A DNA stretch of 64,000 nt from Cryobacterium sp. PAMC25264 (GTDB lineage: Bacteria > Actinomycetota > Actinomycetes > Actinomycetales > Microbacteriaceae): contig NZ_CP080383.1 of assembly GCF_019443325.1 (NCBI RefSeq), positions 1,116,001 through 1,180,000 of the forward strand. Reading direction: 5' to 3'. Below, piece by piece: positions 46,043-56,374 of this stretch. The notes under the pieces were generated by a model that was not told the origin of the DNA, ran no database searches, and was given only the letters and a program-made list of their open reading frames with translations. The first letter of the stretch is position 1; every line of letters begins with the position of its first letter. Made by a program: the position numbers and the translations under genes.

Positions 46043-48412
46043 ATGGTGTCGAATGGGACGGACGGAACCAACGGAACCGGGGTCACCCCGCCGCGAACGG
46101 TCGGGGGAGTGTTCGGCGGAGTCGTGGGGCTCGTCGCAACGAGTGCGATAGCCGGTCTGCTGGTCACGGTGGGCCTGACCCCGGTCGTGGCGTTGACCGG
46201 AATGACCGCGACCGACACCATCGGCGTCTTCGAGACCCTGCCCGACTACCTGGACATCGAACCGCTCGCCCAGCGCAGCAACATCTACGCCACCGCCTTC
46301 GACGGCAGCCCCGTGCTGCTGGCCACGCTCTACGACCAGAACCGGGTCGAGGTGGGCTGGGACGACATCGGCCAGAACGTCAAGGACGCTGCGGTCGCCG
46401 GAGAGGATCCCCGGTTCTACGAACACGGCGGTGTCGACCTGCAGGGCACCGTGCGCGGCGCGGTCACGACGACACTGCACGGCAACGTCCAGGGCGGCTC
46501 GTCGATCACGCAGCAGTACGTCAAGAACGTGCTCGTGCAGAAGTGCGAGATGCTGCCCACCGACGACGAGATCCAGAGCTGCTACGACGAGGCCACGGTC
46601 ACGTCGGTGGCGCGCAAGCTCAAGGAGATGCGGCTGGCCATCGGGGTGGAGAAGAAATACGCGAAGAACGACGTCCTGCGGCAGTATCTGAACATCGCGG
46701 GCTTCGGCGGCCGGGTCTACGGCATCGAGGCGGCGGCCGACTACTACTACAGCAGCACGGCGGCCACCCTCACCCTCTCCCAGGCGGCCAGCCTCGTGGC
46801 CATCGTGAACAACCCGGACAAGTTCCGCCTGGACAAGCCGGAGAGCGAGACCAACGGGGCCGCCAACGGCTACAGCGACAACCGGCAACGGCGTGACTAC
46901 ATCCTCGGCGCGATGCTCACGTACCAGAAGATCACCCAGGCCGCCTACGACGAGGCCGTCGCGGCGCCCATCGAGCCCACGATCCACGAGCCAAGCACCG
47001 GCTGCCAGACCGCACTGGCCAACGCCTACTTCTGCGACTACGTCATCTATGTGCTGGCGAACGACCCCGTCTTCGGTGACGACGCGGATGCCCGCATCAC
47101 CAACATCCGTCGCGGCGGCTTCGACGTCTACACGACCCTCGACCTCGACCTTCAGAATGCGGCGGTCGCGACCCTGAACGCGAATGTGCCCAAGTCGGTG
47201 GCGGGCTGGGACGTGGGCAGCGTCATCTCGAGCGTGCAGGTGGGCACGGGCCGGGTGCTCGCGATGGCGCAGAACAAGGACTACAGCCAGGACCCCGAGG
47301 TGCTGGCCACTGGCGACAACTGGACCAGCGTGAACTACAACACCGATTTCAACGCCGGCGGCTCCAGCGGGTTCCAACCCGGATCGACCTACAAGGTCTT
47401 CACCCTCGCCGAGTGGCTGAACACGGGCCACTCGCTGAGCGAACGGGTCGACTCCGCGCCCAAGTCGCGCTGGGGCACCTTCACCGACAGTTGCCTGGGC
47501 CCGCAGAACTACGACGCGGAGGGCTGGAGCCCCAAGAACGACGCCGACGAGTCCGGTGGTAACTACAGCGCGCTCGAGTCCACCATCGGATCGATCAACA
47601 CGGGCTTCATCGGCATGGCCAAACGCCTCGACCTGTGCGGCATCCGCAAGATGGCCGAGGCTTTCGGGGTGCACCGCGCCGACGTCGACCCGCTGAGCCA
47701 GAGCGCCGCATCGGTGATCGGCACCAACGAGATCGCGCCGCTGACCATGGCCGTGGCTTTCGCGGGCATCGCCAACCAGGGGGTCACCTGCAGCCCGCTC
47801 GTGATCGACCGGATGGTCGGCTCTGACGGCGCCGAGGTCCCCATCCCGTCACCGACGTGCACGGCGTCGGTGACCCCGGGCACGGCGACGCAGATGATCT
47901 CAGCCCTGAGCCGGGTGATGACCGAGGGAACGGCGGTGCAATCGAACTCGGCCACCTCGCCGCGGGTGCCGATGTTCGGCAAGACGGGAACGACCGACAA
48001 CGCGAAGAACACCTGGATGAGCGGTGCGAGCAGCAAGGTGGCTACCGTGGTGGGCGTCGTCACCGTGACGGGCGAGGCCAACCAGCGGGCGATCCGGTTC
48101 GCCAGCGGGCCCGCCGCCACGGCGCGGCACCGGATGTGGCCGGACGTGATGTCGGTCGCGAACGCGAAGTACGGTGGTGACCCGTTCGCCGGGGTGCCCG
48201 TCGAGCCGGAGCCGACGGACACCGAAAACAACGACAGCACCGGTCCCGTGGATCCCGGCCCTGTCACACCCGATCCGCCGGCGCCGCCCGCTCCTCCCGC
48301 GCCGCCGGCCCCCGAGCCACCGGCGCCGGAGCCGCCCGCTCCCGAGCCGCCCGCGCCCGAACCCCCGGCACCCGAACCGCCGGCCCCGGACGCCCCGGCC
48401 CCATCCGGCTGA
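46043..48412 (+). CDS. Class A penicillin-binding protein
   Basis: Bifunctional peptidoglycan polymerase of 789 residues. A membrane helix near residues 20-45 leads to a GT51 glycosyltransferase domain (AVAGEDPRFYEHGGVDLQGT with catalytic Glu, then QGGSSITQQYVKNVL). The transpeptidase domain follows with Ser448 in GFQPGSTYKVF and Lys647 in FGKTGTTDNAKNTW. A cysteine pair (QKCEMLPTDDEIQSCYDE) inserted in the glycosyltransferase part is unusual. The last 65 residues are a PPAPEPPAPEPPA repeat, perhaps spanning the wall. No shape or division genes accompany it. Confidence 0.94.
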   Translation: MVSNGTDGTNGTGVTPPRTVGGVFGGVVGLVATSAIAGLLVTVGLTPVVALTGMTATDTIGVFETLPDYLDIEPLAQRSNIYATAFDGSPVLLATLYDQNRVEVGWDDIGQNVKDAAVAGEDPRFYEHGGVDLQGTVRGAVTTTLHGNVQGGSSITQQYVKNVLVQKCEMLPTDDEIQSCYDEATVTSVARKLKEMRLAIGVEKKYAKNDVLRQYLNIAGFGGRVYGIEAAADYYYSSTAATLTLSQAASLVAIVNNPDKFRLDKPESETNGAANGYSDNRQRRDYILGAMLTYQKITQAAYDEAVAAPIEPTIHEPSTGCQTALANAYFCDYVIYVLANDPVFGDDADARITNIRRGGFDVYTTLDLDLQNAAVATLNANVPKSVAGWDVGSVISSVQVGTGRVLAMAQNKDYSQDPEVLATGDNWTSVNYNTDFNAGGSSGFQPGSTYKVFTLAEWLNTGHSLSERVDSAPKSRWGTFTDSCLGPQNYDAEGWSPKNDADESGGNYSALESTIGSINTGFIGMAKRLDLCGIRKMAEAFGVHRADVDPLSQSAASVIGTNEIAPLTMAVAFAGIANQGVTCSPLVIDRMVGSDGAEVPIPSPTCTASVTPGTATQMISALSRVMTEGTAVQSNSATSPRVPMFGKTGTTDNAKNTWMSGASSKVATVVGVVTVTGEANQRAIRFASGPAATARHRMWPDVMSVANAKYGGDPFAGVPVEPEPTDTENNDSTGPVDPGPVTPDPPAPPAPPAPPAPEPPAPEPPAPEPPAPEPPAPEPPAPDAPAPSG

Positions 48413-48439
48413 GGTGTCCGGTCGAGGCCGGGCTGAGCG

Positions 48440-51400
48440 CTAGGCGGTCTGCGTCGACCACAGGTCGAACGGTGCGATCCCGGCCGTTCGGGCCGGCCGG
48501 GTCCGCTCCGCTCCGGCCGCAGCCGCAGCGTCCCCGCTGGCCGGCGCGGTGTCGGTCTGGCCGTCCAGCAGGGCGCTCGCCCGGGCCGCCTTGGTCGCCT
48601 GGGCGCGCTCCCTGGCCTTGTCCCTGGCCACCGTGACCAGATCCCACATGCCCTCGCCGGTCACCGAGACCCCGCGGGCTCCCGACCGACGGGTGCGGCC
48701 GCGCACCAGCATCAGCTCGGTCTGGAAGACCCCGGCGCCGATGCGTTCCTGGGCGTCATGGAAGAACACCACGTTGGACACCGGTCCGGTCCCGTCGTCC
48801 AGGCTCACGAAGACCACCCGGCGTCCGCCCCGCATGGGCGGGGTGTTGGTGGCCCGGCGCACGCCCGCGAGCAGCACATCGGTTCCTCCGGGCAGCGTCG
48901 CCAGCGCCGACGCGGGGGTCACCCCGAGCTCGGCGAACAGGGGGTAGAACTTGCGCATCCGGTGGTCGGCCACGGCCAGCCCGGTGTCGAGCAGTTCGAG
49001 GTCGCTCTGGGTGCGTCCGCGCAATTGGAGGGAGGTGACGGCGTCGAACCGCGCGCCCTCATAGTCGAGAACCGGCAGCGGCACCTCGAAGGCGAGCTGG
49101 TCGTCGGCTATCGTGATGGCCGTACCCCGCAGCGACTGGATGTGCGCGAGCAGTTCGTGCCGCCGGGTGCGGTCGTGGTCGATGAAGCTGTCGAGCGCGC
49201 CGATCCGGGCCAGGGCCTCGAAGGTGCGCCGGCGGGGACGCACCCGGTCGCGGAAGTCCTGCAGAGAGCTGAACGGCTGGTGCCGAACGATGCGGGCGCG
49301 TTCGGCTTCGCTCGAACCAGACAGCTCGGGTAGCGGCATCCGGATGCCCTGGCCCGAGCCGACGGATTCCACCCGGTAGTCCAGGGCGCTGCGTTGCACG
49401 TCGAGACCGAGCACCGGCACGCCGAGCACCCGGGCCTCCGCCACCAGCAGGTCTTTGGGCCACATGCCTGGATCGTGGGTGAGTAGTCCGGCCAGGAAGG
49501 GAGCCGGATGGTGGGTCTTCAACCAGGCCGACTGGTAGGTGGGCAGCGCGAATGCTGCCCCGTGGGCCTTGGCGAAGCCGAAGCTGCCGAAACCGGCCAG
49601 TACGGTCCAGACCCGGTCGATCGTCAGGGTGTCGAATCCGCGCGCGAGGGCCCGTTCGCGCACATAGGCCTCGATGACAGGCAACTGGTCGGGCCGGCCG
49701 AGATGACGGCGCAGCACATCGGCGTAGCCGAGGCCGCAGTCGGTGAGCTCGTGGAAGAGGCGCATCACCTGCTCGTGGAAGATGACGACGCCCTTGGTCT
49801 CCCGGAGAATGGCCTCGAAGCGCGGATGGATGTAGTCGGGGGCGACCTCGCCGTGCCGGGCCTGCAGGTATTTCAGCGGCATGTTGTTCTTCATCGGGCC
49901 GGGCCGGAACAGTGAGATCTCGACGGTGAGGTCGTTGAACTCCTCGGGTTGCAGCTTGCCCACCAGCTCCATCTGGCCGGGCGACTCGATCTGGAAGATT
50001 CCCAGGGTGCGCGTGGAGCGGATGAGTTCGAAGGTGGCCGGGTCGTCCAGCGGCACCCGGTCGAGGTCGATGTGCTCGCCGGTGAGCCGGTGATGCTCCT
50101 CGACCGCGTGCGCCATGGCCGACTGCATGCGCACCCCGAGGATGTCGAGCTTGATCAGGCCCATCGGGTCCATGTCGTGCTTGTCAAACTGCGACATCGG
50201 CAGGCCCATGCCCGACGCCTGCACCGGGGTGCGGTCGAGCAGGGAGGCGTCGGAGAGGATGACCCCGCACGGATGCACCGAGATGTGCCTGGGCAGCCGG
50301 TCCAGCCGGGCGGTGAGGTCGACGAGCAGGTCGAGCTGGGCCGACTCGCGCACCTCGGCGGCCAGCTCCTCGAGTTCGGGCTTCTCGGCCAGCGCCGCGC
50401 GGAAGTCTCGGGCGTTGAAGCGCCACATCTGCTTGGCGATCGTGGCCACCTGGGTGTCGGGCATGCCGAGCGCCAGCCCGGCGTCGCGCACGGCTCCGCG
50501 ACCGCGGTAGGCGTTGGTCATCGACATGAGCGACACCCGGGCGCCGCCGAAGGTCTGGAAGATCGTGCGGTAGATGTCGTGCCTGCGGGACGATTCCACA
50601 TCGAGGTCGATGTCGGGCAGGGTCTGGCGTTCGGGGGAGAGGAAGCGTTCCCAGAGCAGGCCGTTGCCGATGGGCTCGACCGAGGAGGTGTGCAGGGCGT
50701 AGTTGAGCACCGAGCCCACCCCGGAGCCGCGGGCCTGGATGCGGATGCCCATGCCTCGGACGATGTCGGCCACCTTGGCGACGGTGAGGAAGTAGCTGGC
50801 GAAACCGAGACTCTCGACGGTGGCCATCTCGTGGGCGAGCCTGTCGTGGGCGGAGCCGAGGGCCGGTCGGCCCGCATCGGCGTACCGCTGGTCGATGCCG
50901 CTCCGGGCGCGCGCCCACAGCTCGGTGAGCGGGTCGCCGGTGATGCCGATGACGCTCGCCTCTGGCATCCGGGGCGGCCGAGGCCGATGTCGGCGACCGG
51001 GTCGAGCACGCAGCGCTCGGCCAGGTCGTGGGTGTCCCGCAGCAGCCGGGCCAGCGCACCGTCGCTGTGCTGGCCGGCGTCGACCACCATGCGGGCCACC
51101 TGGCGCATGGCTGCGGCGGGTTTGAGCCAGGCCTGCCCGTTCACCTGCAGCTCGGTGTCCTGCGACCCGCCGAGTTGGGCGAGCGGGGTGAGATGCCGGG
51201 CGGCGTCGGCGAGGTCGGCCGTGACCGCCTCGTCGGGCGTGCCGTAGCGCACGGCGTTGCTCAGCACCGCGGGCAGCTGGGCGTACTCGGCCAGGGCGAG
51301 CATGCGGGTGGCGGGCGCGACGCTGCCGGGGGTGCCCGGCTCGGCGAGGTGGCAGACCACCTCGAGCACGAGCGACCCTGGCGGCATCTCGCGCACCCAG

Positions 51401-51879
51401 TCGGCCAGGCCGGCCCGGGCCTGCGGGGTGTCCCGTCGCCCCACCGCCAGGCCCACATCCGACAGCGGGCCGAGCAGCACCGTCAGTGAGTTCAGGCCGG
51501 CGAGCTCGGCCAGCCGGCGCCGGGAGATGCTCGGCTGCTGGCCCGCCAGCCGCACCGGGGTCTCGTGGGCGCTGGACACCGCCCGGCACAGGGCCGCGTA
51601 GCCGCGCCCGGTGCCGCCGCCGTGCGCGAGCACCACGACCCGGCCGAGCGCACCGAGGTCGTCGTCGTGGTGCACCGCGAGCTCGGCGCCGAGGCCCGGG
51701 CTGATGCCCGCCGCGACACAGGCGCGCACATGCTTCACCGCTCCGTAGAGACCGTCACGGTCGGTGACGGCCAGAAAGGTCGCCCCGTCGGCTGCGGCCT
51801 GCCCGGCCAAGGCCTCGGGCAGCGTCACCCCGTAATGGGTGGAGTAGGCGCTGGCAACGTGCAGGTGCGGGAAACTCAC
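48440..51879 (-). CDS. dnaE2: Error-prone DNA polymerase III alpha subunit, apparent frameshift
   Basis: Translesion polymerase of the SOS mutasome, about 1,146 residues. The PHP domain opens the protein (FPHLHVASAYSTHYGVTLPE, FLAVTDRDGLYGAVKHVRAC). The palm domain has ARGSGVGSVLNYALHTSSVE and the catalytic aspartates in LPDIDLDVESSRRHDIYRTI. The finger/helix-hairpin and OB parts follow. GTG 51879 lies seven bases after the small upstream gene. The frame changes after DPVADIGLGRP: one extra C in the run at 50971-50974 restores GRPRMPEASVIGITG. An SOS box upstream of the neighbouring gene should control both. Confidence 0.9.
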
Positions 51880-51886
51880 GGGCGCA

Positions 51887-52158
51887 TCACCCCCAGTCGA
51901 GCGAGAGCACCCAGGTGCCGTCGGCATCGTGGCGCAGGTCGTAACGGTGCTGATCCTCGCCGCCGCGCGCGGCATCCACACGCCAGAGTTCGGTGTCGAT
52001 CCGGGTGGGGTGCCCGCGTCCTCCCACCAGCGGGTGCGGGTGAAGACGGCCTGCGGCTGCCCGATGATGGTGTGTTCGAACCGATCCCAGACGAAGGCCA
52101 GGGGGTCGCCGTCTGCGGAGAGTTCGACCTGCACCGCGGTGTCGATAATCTGGGGCAT
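51887..52158 (-). CDS. Small DUF6504-like protein next to dnaE2, apparent frameshift
   Basis: About 90 residues. It opens MPQIIDTAVQVELSADGDPL (with FTRTRWWEDAG further in) and closes RIDTELWRVDAARGGEDQHR ... DLRHDADGTWVLSLDWG; the two halves are one base out of frame. Adding a G/C within 52007-52015 joins them as WWEDAGTPTRIDTELWRV. It belongs to the same family as the protein at 21545-21826. In many actinobacteria such a gene lies between imuB and dnaE2, but imuB is absent here. An SOS box is 24 bp upstream. Function is unknown. Confidence 0.72.
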
Positions 52159-52181
52159 GGCAGCCTTTCGAAACTGGAGGA

Positions 52182-52197
52182 TCGAACAAATGTTCGA
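52182..52197. promoter_or_regulatory. LexA (SOS) box
   Basis: TCGAACAAATGTTCGA is an excellent match to the 16-bp actinobacterial LexA site, with perfect TCGAAC...GTTCGA-type arms. It lies 24 bp before the DUF6504-like gene, which leads into dnaE2. The divergent gadB start is 134 bp away. Confidence 0.92.
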
Positions 52198-52330
52198 CAA
52201 CCGGAGTGTACGTCACTCCTCCGACACATGCCAGCGGACCCGGCCGGCCGGGCCGGGTCTGGCACGCCGGTTCGGGCAGGATGCCGGTTCGGGGTAGACC
52301 GGGCGGCACGGTGGGGGCACTCTGTCTTGC

Positions 52331-53707
52331 ATGTCGACGAATCCGGAGTTCCTCGAGGTCAATCCACTGTTCGCCCGGCCGGGGGAGGCCACGCTCGCCC
52401 CGCGATATACGCTCGGTGACACCATGATGGGGCCGGACACGGCCTTCCAGATCGTCCACGACGAGATCAAGCTCGACGGGATCTCCAGGCTCAACCTGGC
52501 CACGTTCGTGAGCACCTGGATGGACGACCAGGCCAGACGGCTGTACACCGAGTCCTTCGACAAGAACATGATCGACAAGGACGAGTACCCGCAGACGGCG
52601 GCCATCGAGGACTACTGCTGGCACATCATCGCCGACCTCTGGCACGCGCCCGAGCCGCGCACCACCATCGGTACCTCCACGATCGGGTCGTCGGAGGCCT
52701 GCATGCTCGGCGGACTGGCCTTCAAGCGACGCTGGCAGCAGGCCCGTCGCGCTGCCGGTCTCTCCACGGAGAAACCCAACCTGGTGATGAGCAGTGCGGT
52801 GCAGGTCTGCTGGGAGAAGTTCTGCAACTATTGGGACGTCGAGATGCGCCTCGTGCCGGTGACGGACGAGCATCCGTGCCTGGACGGCCACGACCTGGCC
52901 GACTACGTCGACGAGAACACCATCGGTGTCGTCGCGATCATGGGGGTGACCTACACGGGCATCTACGAGCCGGTGCAGGAGATCGCCGCGGCCCTCGACG
53001 AGATCCAGGCGCGCACGGGACTGGACGTACCCATCCACGTGGACGCGGCATCCGGCGGCATGATCGCCCCGTTCCTGCAGCCGGACCTGGTGTGGGACTT
53101 CCGGTTGGAGCGGGTGCACTCGATCAGCACCTCGGCGCACAAGTACGGCCTGGTCTACCCGGGGTTGGGTTGGGTGGTCTGGCGTAGCCCCGACCTCCTG
53201 CCTGAGGACCTGATCTTCCGGGTGAGCTACCTGGGCGGCGACATGCCGACCCTCGCGCTCAACTTCTCGCGGCCCGGAGCCCAGGTGCTGCTGCAGTACT
53301 ACCTGTTCCTGCGGCTCGGCTTCGAGGGCTACCGGATGGTGCAACAGGCCTCCCAGGACGTGGCGATGTACCTCTCGAAGGGCATCGCAGAGCACGGTGC
53401 GTTCACCCTGGTGAGCGACGGTTCCGACATCCCGGTGTTCGCGTGGCGGTTGGCCGAGGGGCACACCGACAAGTGGAACCTCTTCCACCTGTCCGACCGG
53501 TTGCGTGCGCGCGGCTGGCTGGTGCCCGCTTATCCGATGCCCGACGACCTCTCGGACCGCATCGTGCAGCGCATCGTGGTGCGGAACGGGTTGAGCCTCG
53601 ACCTCGCGTCGCGGCTGCTGACCGCGATCAGCGAAGAGACCGCGTACCTCGACCGGCTGGACGGCCCCATGCCCGTGGAGGAGCACCAGCCCGGCTTCAC
53701 TCACTGA
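52331..53707 (+). CDS. gadB: Glutamate decarboxylase
   Basis: Converts glutamate to GABA, consuming a proton, typically for acid resistance. 458 residues, normal length. PLP-binding features include TIGSSEACMLGGLAFKRRWQ, the His/Asp in IHVDAASGGMIAPF and the Schiff-base Lys271 in SISTSAHKYGLVYPGLGW. The C-terminal end (EEHQPGFTH) has the His that shuts the site in the E. coli enzyme at neutral pH. No antiporter (gadC) is encoded nearby. It starts with ATG and has no strong ribosome site. Confidence 0.95.
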   Translation: MSTNPEFLEVNPLFARPGEATLAPRYTLGDTMMGPDTAFQIVHDEIKLDGISRLNLATFVSTWMDDQARRLYTESFDKNMIDKDEYPQTAAIEDYCWHIIADLWHAPEPRTTIGTSTIGSSEACMLGGLAFKRRWQQARRAAGLSTEKPNLVMSSAVQVCWEKFCNYWDVEMRLVPVTDEHPCLDGHDLADYVDENTIGVVAIMGVTYTGIYEPVQEIAAALDEIQARTGLDVPIHVDAASGGMIAPFLQPDLVWDFRLERVHSISTSAHKYGLVYPGLGWVVWRSPDLLPEDLIFRVSYLGGDMPTLALNFSRPGAQVLLQYYLFLRLGFEGYRMVQQASQDVAMYLSKGIAEHGAFTLVSDGSDIPVFAWRLAEGHTDKWNLFHLSDRLRARGWLVPAYPMPDDLSDRIVQRIVVRNGLSLDLASRLLTAISEETAYLDRLDGPMPVEEHQPGFTH

Positions 53708-53716
53708 CCCGGCGGC

Positions 53717-53854
53717 GCCGAACCTTGCCGGCTCGCGGATGCCCGCGAGGTCGCGTCGGCGATGGCTTTTCTGCTCTCGCCGGCGGCATCGTACGTGACG
53801 GGCACGACCCTCGCGGTGGACGGCGGCCTGACGGCATCGGCCGGAATCGTGTTC
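53717..53854 (+). pseudogene. 3' remnant of a short-chain dehydrogenase gene
   Basis: Directly after the gadB stop, and in the same frame, the sequence reads [20 protein letters not shown] followed by [19 protein letters not shown] and a stop. This is the typical C-terminus of a classical SDR (the 'YVTGTTLxVDGG' ending). Nothing upstream of it belongs to an SDR, so the first 80% or more of the gene is gone, replaced by gadB. It is a deletion scar rather than a gene. Confidence 0.8.
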
Positions 53855-54154
53855 TGAACCGGGGACGGTTCCTCCGTGCGATTCCCGACCGTGGGGCTGG
53901 CAACCTGCCAATGCCCTGATCAAATTGATTCGACCACTCGCGAACCCCGGCAACGTGGCAGAATATCGCTTTCGGGGCAGCCTCTTTCGGGGACGGCTCC
54001 GAATAGAAGACGAACCACTCGATCGGCATGATCGATGACGTGAGAAATCGACGGGTCACCACGGATGGCAGCGCTGCCACCCCGGTGCCTCACAACCGGC
54101 GCGGGCCCTGCTGCGCTGCGATGATGGGCGGCCCGCCGCCAAGAGGGAGACATC
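53855..54154. other. Gene-free stretch before the glycosyltransferase operon
   Basis: 300 bp with no gene I can support. Its GC content looks lower than its surroundings (for example near 53915-53935 and 53990-54050). The promoter of the glycosyltransferase operon should lie in it; no clear -35/-10 pair stands out. AGAGGGAG near 54142 is the ribosome site of the next gene. Confidence 0.45.
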
Positions 54155-56374
54155 GTGGGAACTCACACGACGCTGGATTCGATGCGACAGGCAGGCGGCA
54201 TCCTGGCCGGTATCCGCGCTGCGGACGACCTCACCATCGCCGCGACCCGCGATGGCGGCAACCGCGCCGTGAGGCTGCTGGCCCAGGCCGCGCTCGATCC
54301 GACCGACCAGCTCACCGCCATCGCGGCCGTGCATGCCCTGGCCCAGGTCTTCGACGAATCCGCCGACGACGTGCTGGTCTCGCTGCTCGAGCATGACTCC
54401 GCGTTCCTGCGCGAGCACGCCGCCTGGGCCTTCGTCACCCGGCTGCCGCGCTTCGACGCCATCGCCGGGCTGTTCCGCATGGTGGTGGCCGGCGGCTTCT
54501 CCGGGATGATCGCCCAGCGCACCCTCGAGCAGTGGGCGGCGTCCGTGCCCGAGCACGTGGCCCTGGCGGCCGAAGGCGCCATGCTCGGTGTGGCCGAACC
54601 GGCCGCCCGTGCCCGTCTCGTCGAGACGATCGGCCTCATCGGCGGCCGCATCCCGCAGCGGATGCTACGCCGCATCGCGGCCGACCCGACCGAGGCCCTC
54701 GACCCCCGGGCCGCGGCGGTGGCCGCCCTGGGCGACTTCCCGGCCACCGACGCCAACGTCGCCGTCGTGACCGACCTGGCCCGCGGCGACGACGACCTCG
54801 CCGATGTGGCCCGCCTCGCCCTGCTGGACCTCACCGTGCCCGCCTACCCGCGCGCGCCGTGGAGCAGCGGGCAGACCGTGGCGCAGCTGTTCCTGCACGC
54901 CGATATCGACCGGGAACTCAGCCAGGTGGGCTCGGGTGACAACGGCGGAATCGCCACTCTGCTGGTGCGCCTGGGCGATGCCCTCGTGGCTGGCGGCGGG
55001 GCGGCATATTCCCCGGCCGGCCAGGTGGATGCTCACCCGCTCGATTCGGCACGGCTCGACACCGACCGGACCGGCAGCAGCGTCGACCGCGTGCTGACAC
55101 TGTCGCGCGGCGGCCCCGCCGACGCCCTGGCCTGCCTGCCCGAGGTGAGCTCGACGCTCTCCGGGCACGCTTTCGCGACAGTCCCGTTCCTCGGGGCGCC
55201 CATCTCTTCGGCCGATGCGTGGCCGCGGCGCGTGGCCGTGCAGCGCGGCATCCGCCGGATTCTGCGCGCCGCGGGCAGCGTCGACGTGCTGCACCTCCGG
55301 ATGGCCGACGTGGGCACCCTGGCGGCCTCCTCCGTGGCTCGTGAACTGGAGATCCCGGTGGTCTTCACGGTGGCCCCAGACCCGCACAGTGTGATCAACG
55401 CGATGGATGCCGCCGGCTCCCTCACCCGCGCCAACTTCGGCTCCGTCGACGAGGTGGAACACTTCTGGTTCCGGGCCCGGCTGGTGCAGCGGATCTCGGC
55501 CGACGCCGCGCACACCGTGCTCTTCCCGCGCCCCGAACTGGAGCGCGACATGCGCGAACTCGTGGGCATCGACATCACCGCGCACCCCGAGCGACACTCC
55601 GTGGTCGCGGAAGGCATCGACCTCACCGTGATCGAGCGGTCCGTGGCCACGGCGATCGCGGCCGACCCGGCCGACTTCGCCGACCTCGACGCGCTGCTGG
55701 CCACTCTGCCCGAGCACCGGCGGCAGCTGCCGCTCGCTATCACGGTGGGCCGGCTGCACCGGGTGAAGGGCATGGCCACTCTCGTGCACGCCTGGGCCGA
55801 CGACGCGGCCCTGCGCGAGCGGTGCAACCTGCTGATCGTGGGCGGCGACCTCGAGAACCCCTCCTTCGACGAACGCGGGCAGCTCAACCTGATCGGCACC
55901 GCGGTGCCACTGGACGCAGCCGCCGACCACGGTCTGCTGCTCGCAGGACACCGGGCCAACGATGCGGTGGCCCGCTGGCTGGCGGCCGCCCGGTACGGCC
56001 GGCCCGGACTGGCGGCGCCCAACGGCGTCTACGTGTGCGCGAGCATGAAGGAGGAATTCGGCATCGCGCTGCTCGAGGCGATGGCGACGGGACTGACCGT
56101 CGTGGCGCCTGACGCGGGCGGACCCGCCACCTACGTGGAAGACGGCACCACCGGCATCCTGGTGAACACGGCCGATGCTGCCCAGCTCTCGGACGGCATC
56201 ACCCAGGCGCTCGATCTGGCAGCCGGCCCGTTCGGCGAGGAATTCGCCCAGCGCGCCGCCGACATGGTCGCAGGCACCTTCGCCATCCAGGCCATGGCCA
56301 GCACCCTCGCGGAGGTCTACCACTCGGTGGCCGAAGCGCAGCAGGCTCTCGACTGGGCGTTGAGCGCCCTGTGA
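54155..56374 (+). CDS. HEAT-repeat / GT4 glycosyltransferase fusion
   Basis: 739 residues, GTG start after GGGAG. The first 230 residues are helical HEAT-like repeats (TAIAAVHALAQVFDESADDV, SVPEHVALAAEGAMLGVAEP, LDPRAAAVAALGDFPATDAN). A GT4 (GT-B) glycosyltransferase follows. Its nucleotide-sugar site is GRLHRVKGMATLVHAWADD and the E-x7-E motif is in MKEEFGIALLEAMATGLTVV. The HEAT part may bind a protein partner. It overlaps the next gene by four bases (GTGA), so both transferases probably build one glycan or glycolipid. Confidence 0.85.
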   Translation: MGTHTTLDSMRQAGGILAGIRAADDLTIAATRDGGNRAVRLLAQAALDPTDQLTAIAAVHALAQVFDESADDVLVSLLEHDSAFLREHAAWAFVTRLPRFDAIAGLFRMVVAGGFSGMIAQRTLEQWAASVPEHVALAAEGAMLGVAEPAARARLVETIGLIGGRIPQRMLRRIAADPTEALDPRAAAVAALGDFPATDANVAVVTDLARGDDDLADVARLALLDLTVPAYPRAPWSSGQTVAQLFLHADIDRELSQVGSGDNGGIATLLVRLGDALVAGGGAAYSPAGQVDAHPLDSARLDTDRTGSSVDRVLTLSRGGPADALACLPEVSSTLSGHAFATVPFLGAPISSADAWPRRVAVQRGIRRILRAAGSVDVLHLRMADVGTLAASSVARELEIPVVFTVAPDPHSVINAMDAAGSLTRANFGSVDEVEHFWFRARLVQRISADAAHTVLFPRPELERDMRELVGIDITAHPERHSVVAEGIDLTVIERSVATAIAADPADFADLDALLATLPEHRRQLPLAITVGRLHRVKGMATLVHAWADDAALRERCNLLIVGGDLENPSFDERGQLNLIGTAVPLDAAADHGLLLAGHRANDAVARWLAAARYGRPGLAAPNGVYVCASMKEEFGIALLEAMATGLTVVAPDAGGPATYVEDGTTGILVNTADAAQLSDGITQALDLAAGPFGEEFAQRAADMVAGTFAIQAMASTLAEVYHSVAEAQQALDWALSAL

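Noticed and set aside
51887..53953. A 688-codon minus-strand frame covering gadB
   Set aside because: Only its last part is real: it is the C-terminal half of the frameshifted DUF6504-like gene. The remainder is antisense to gadB.
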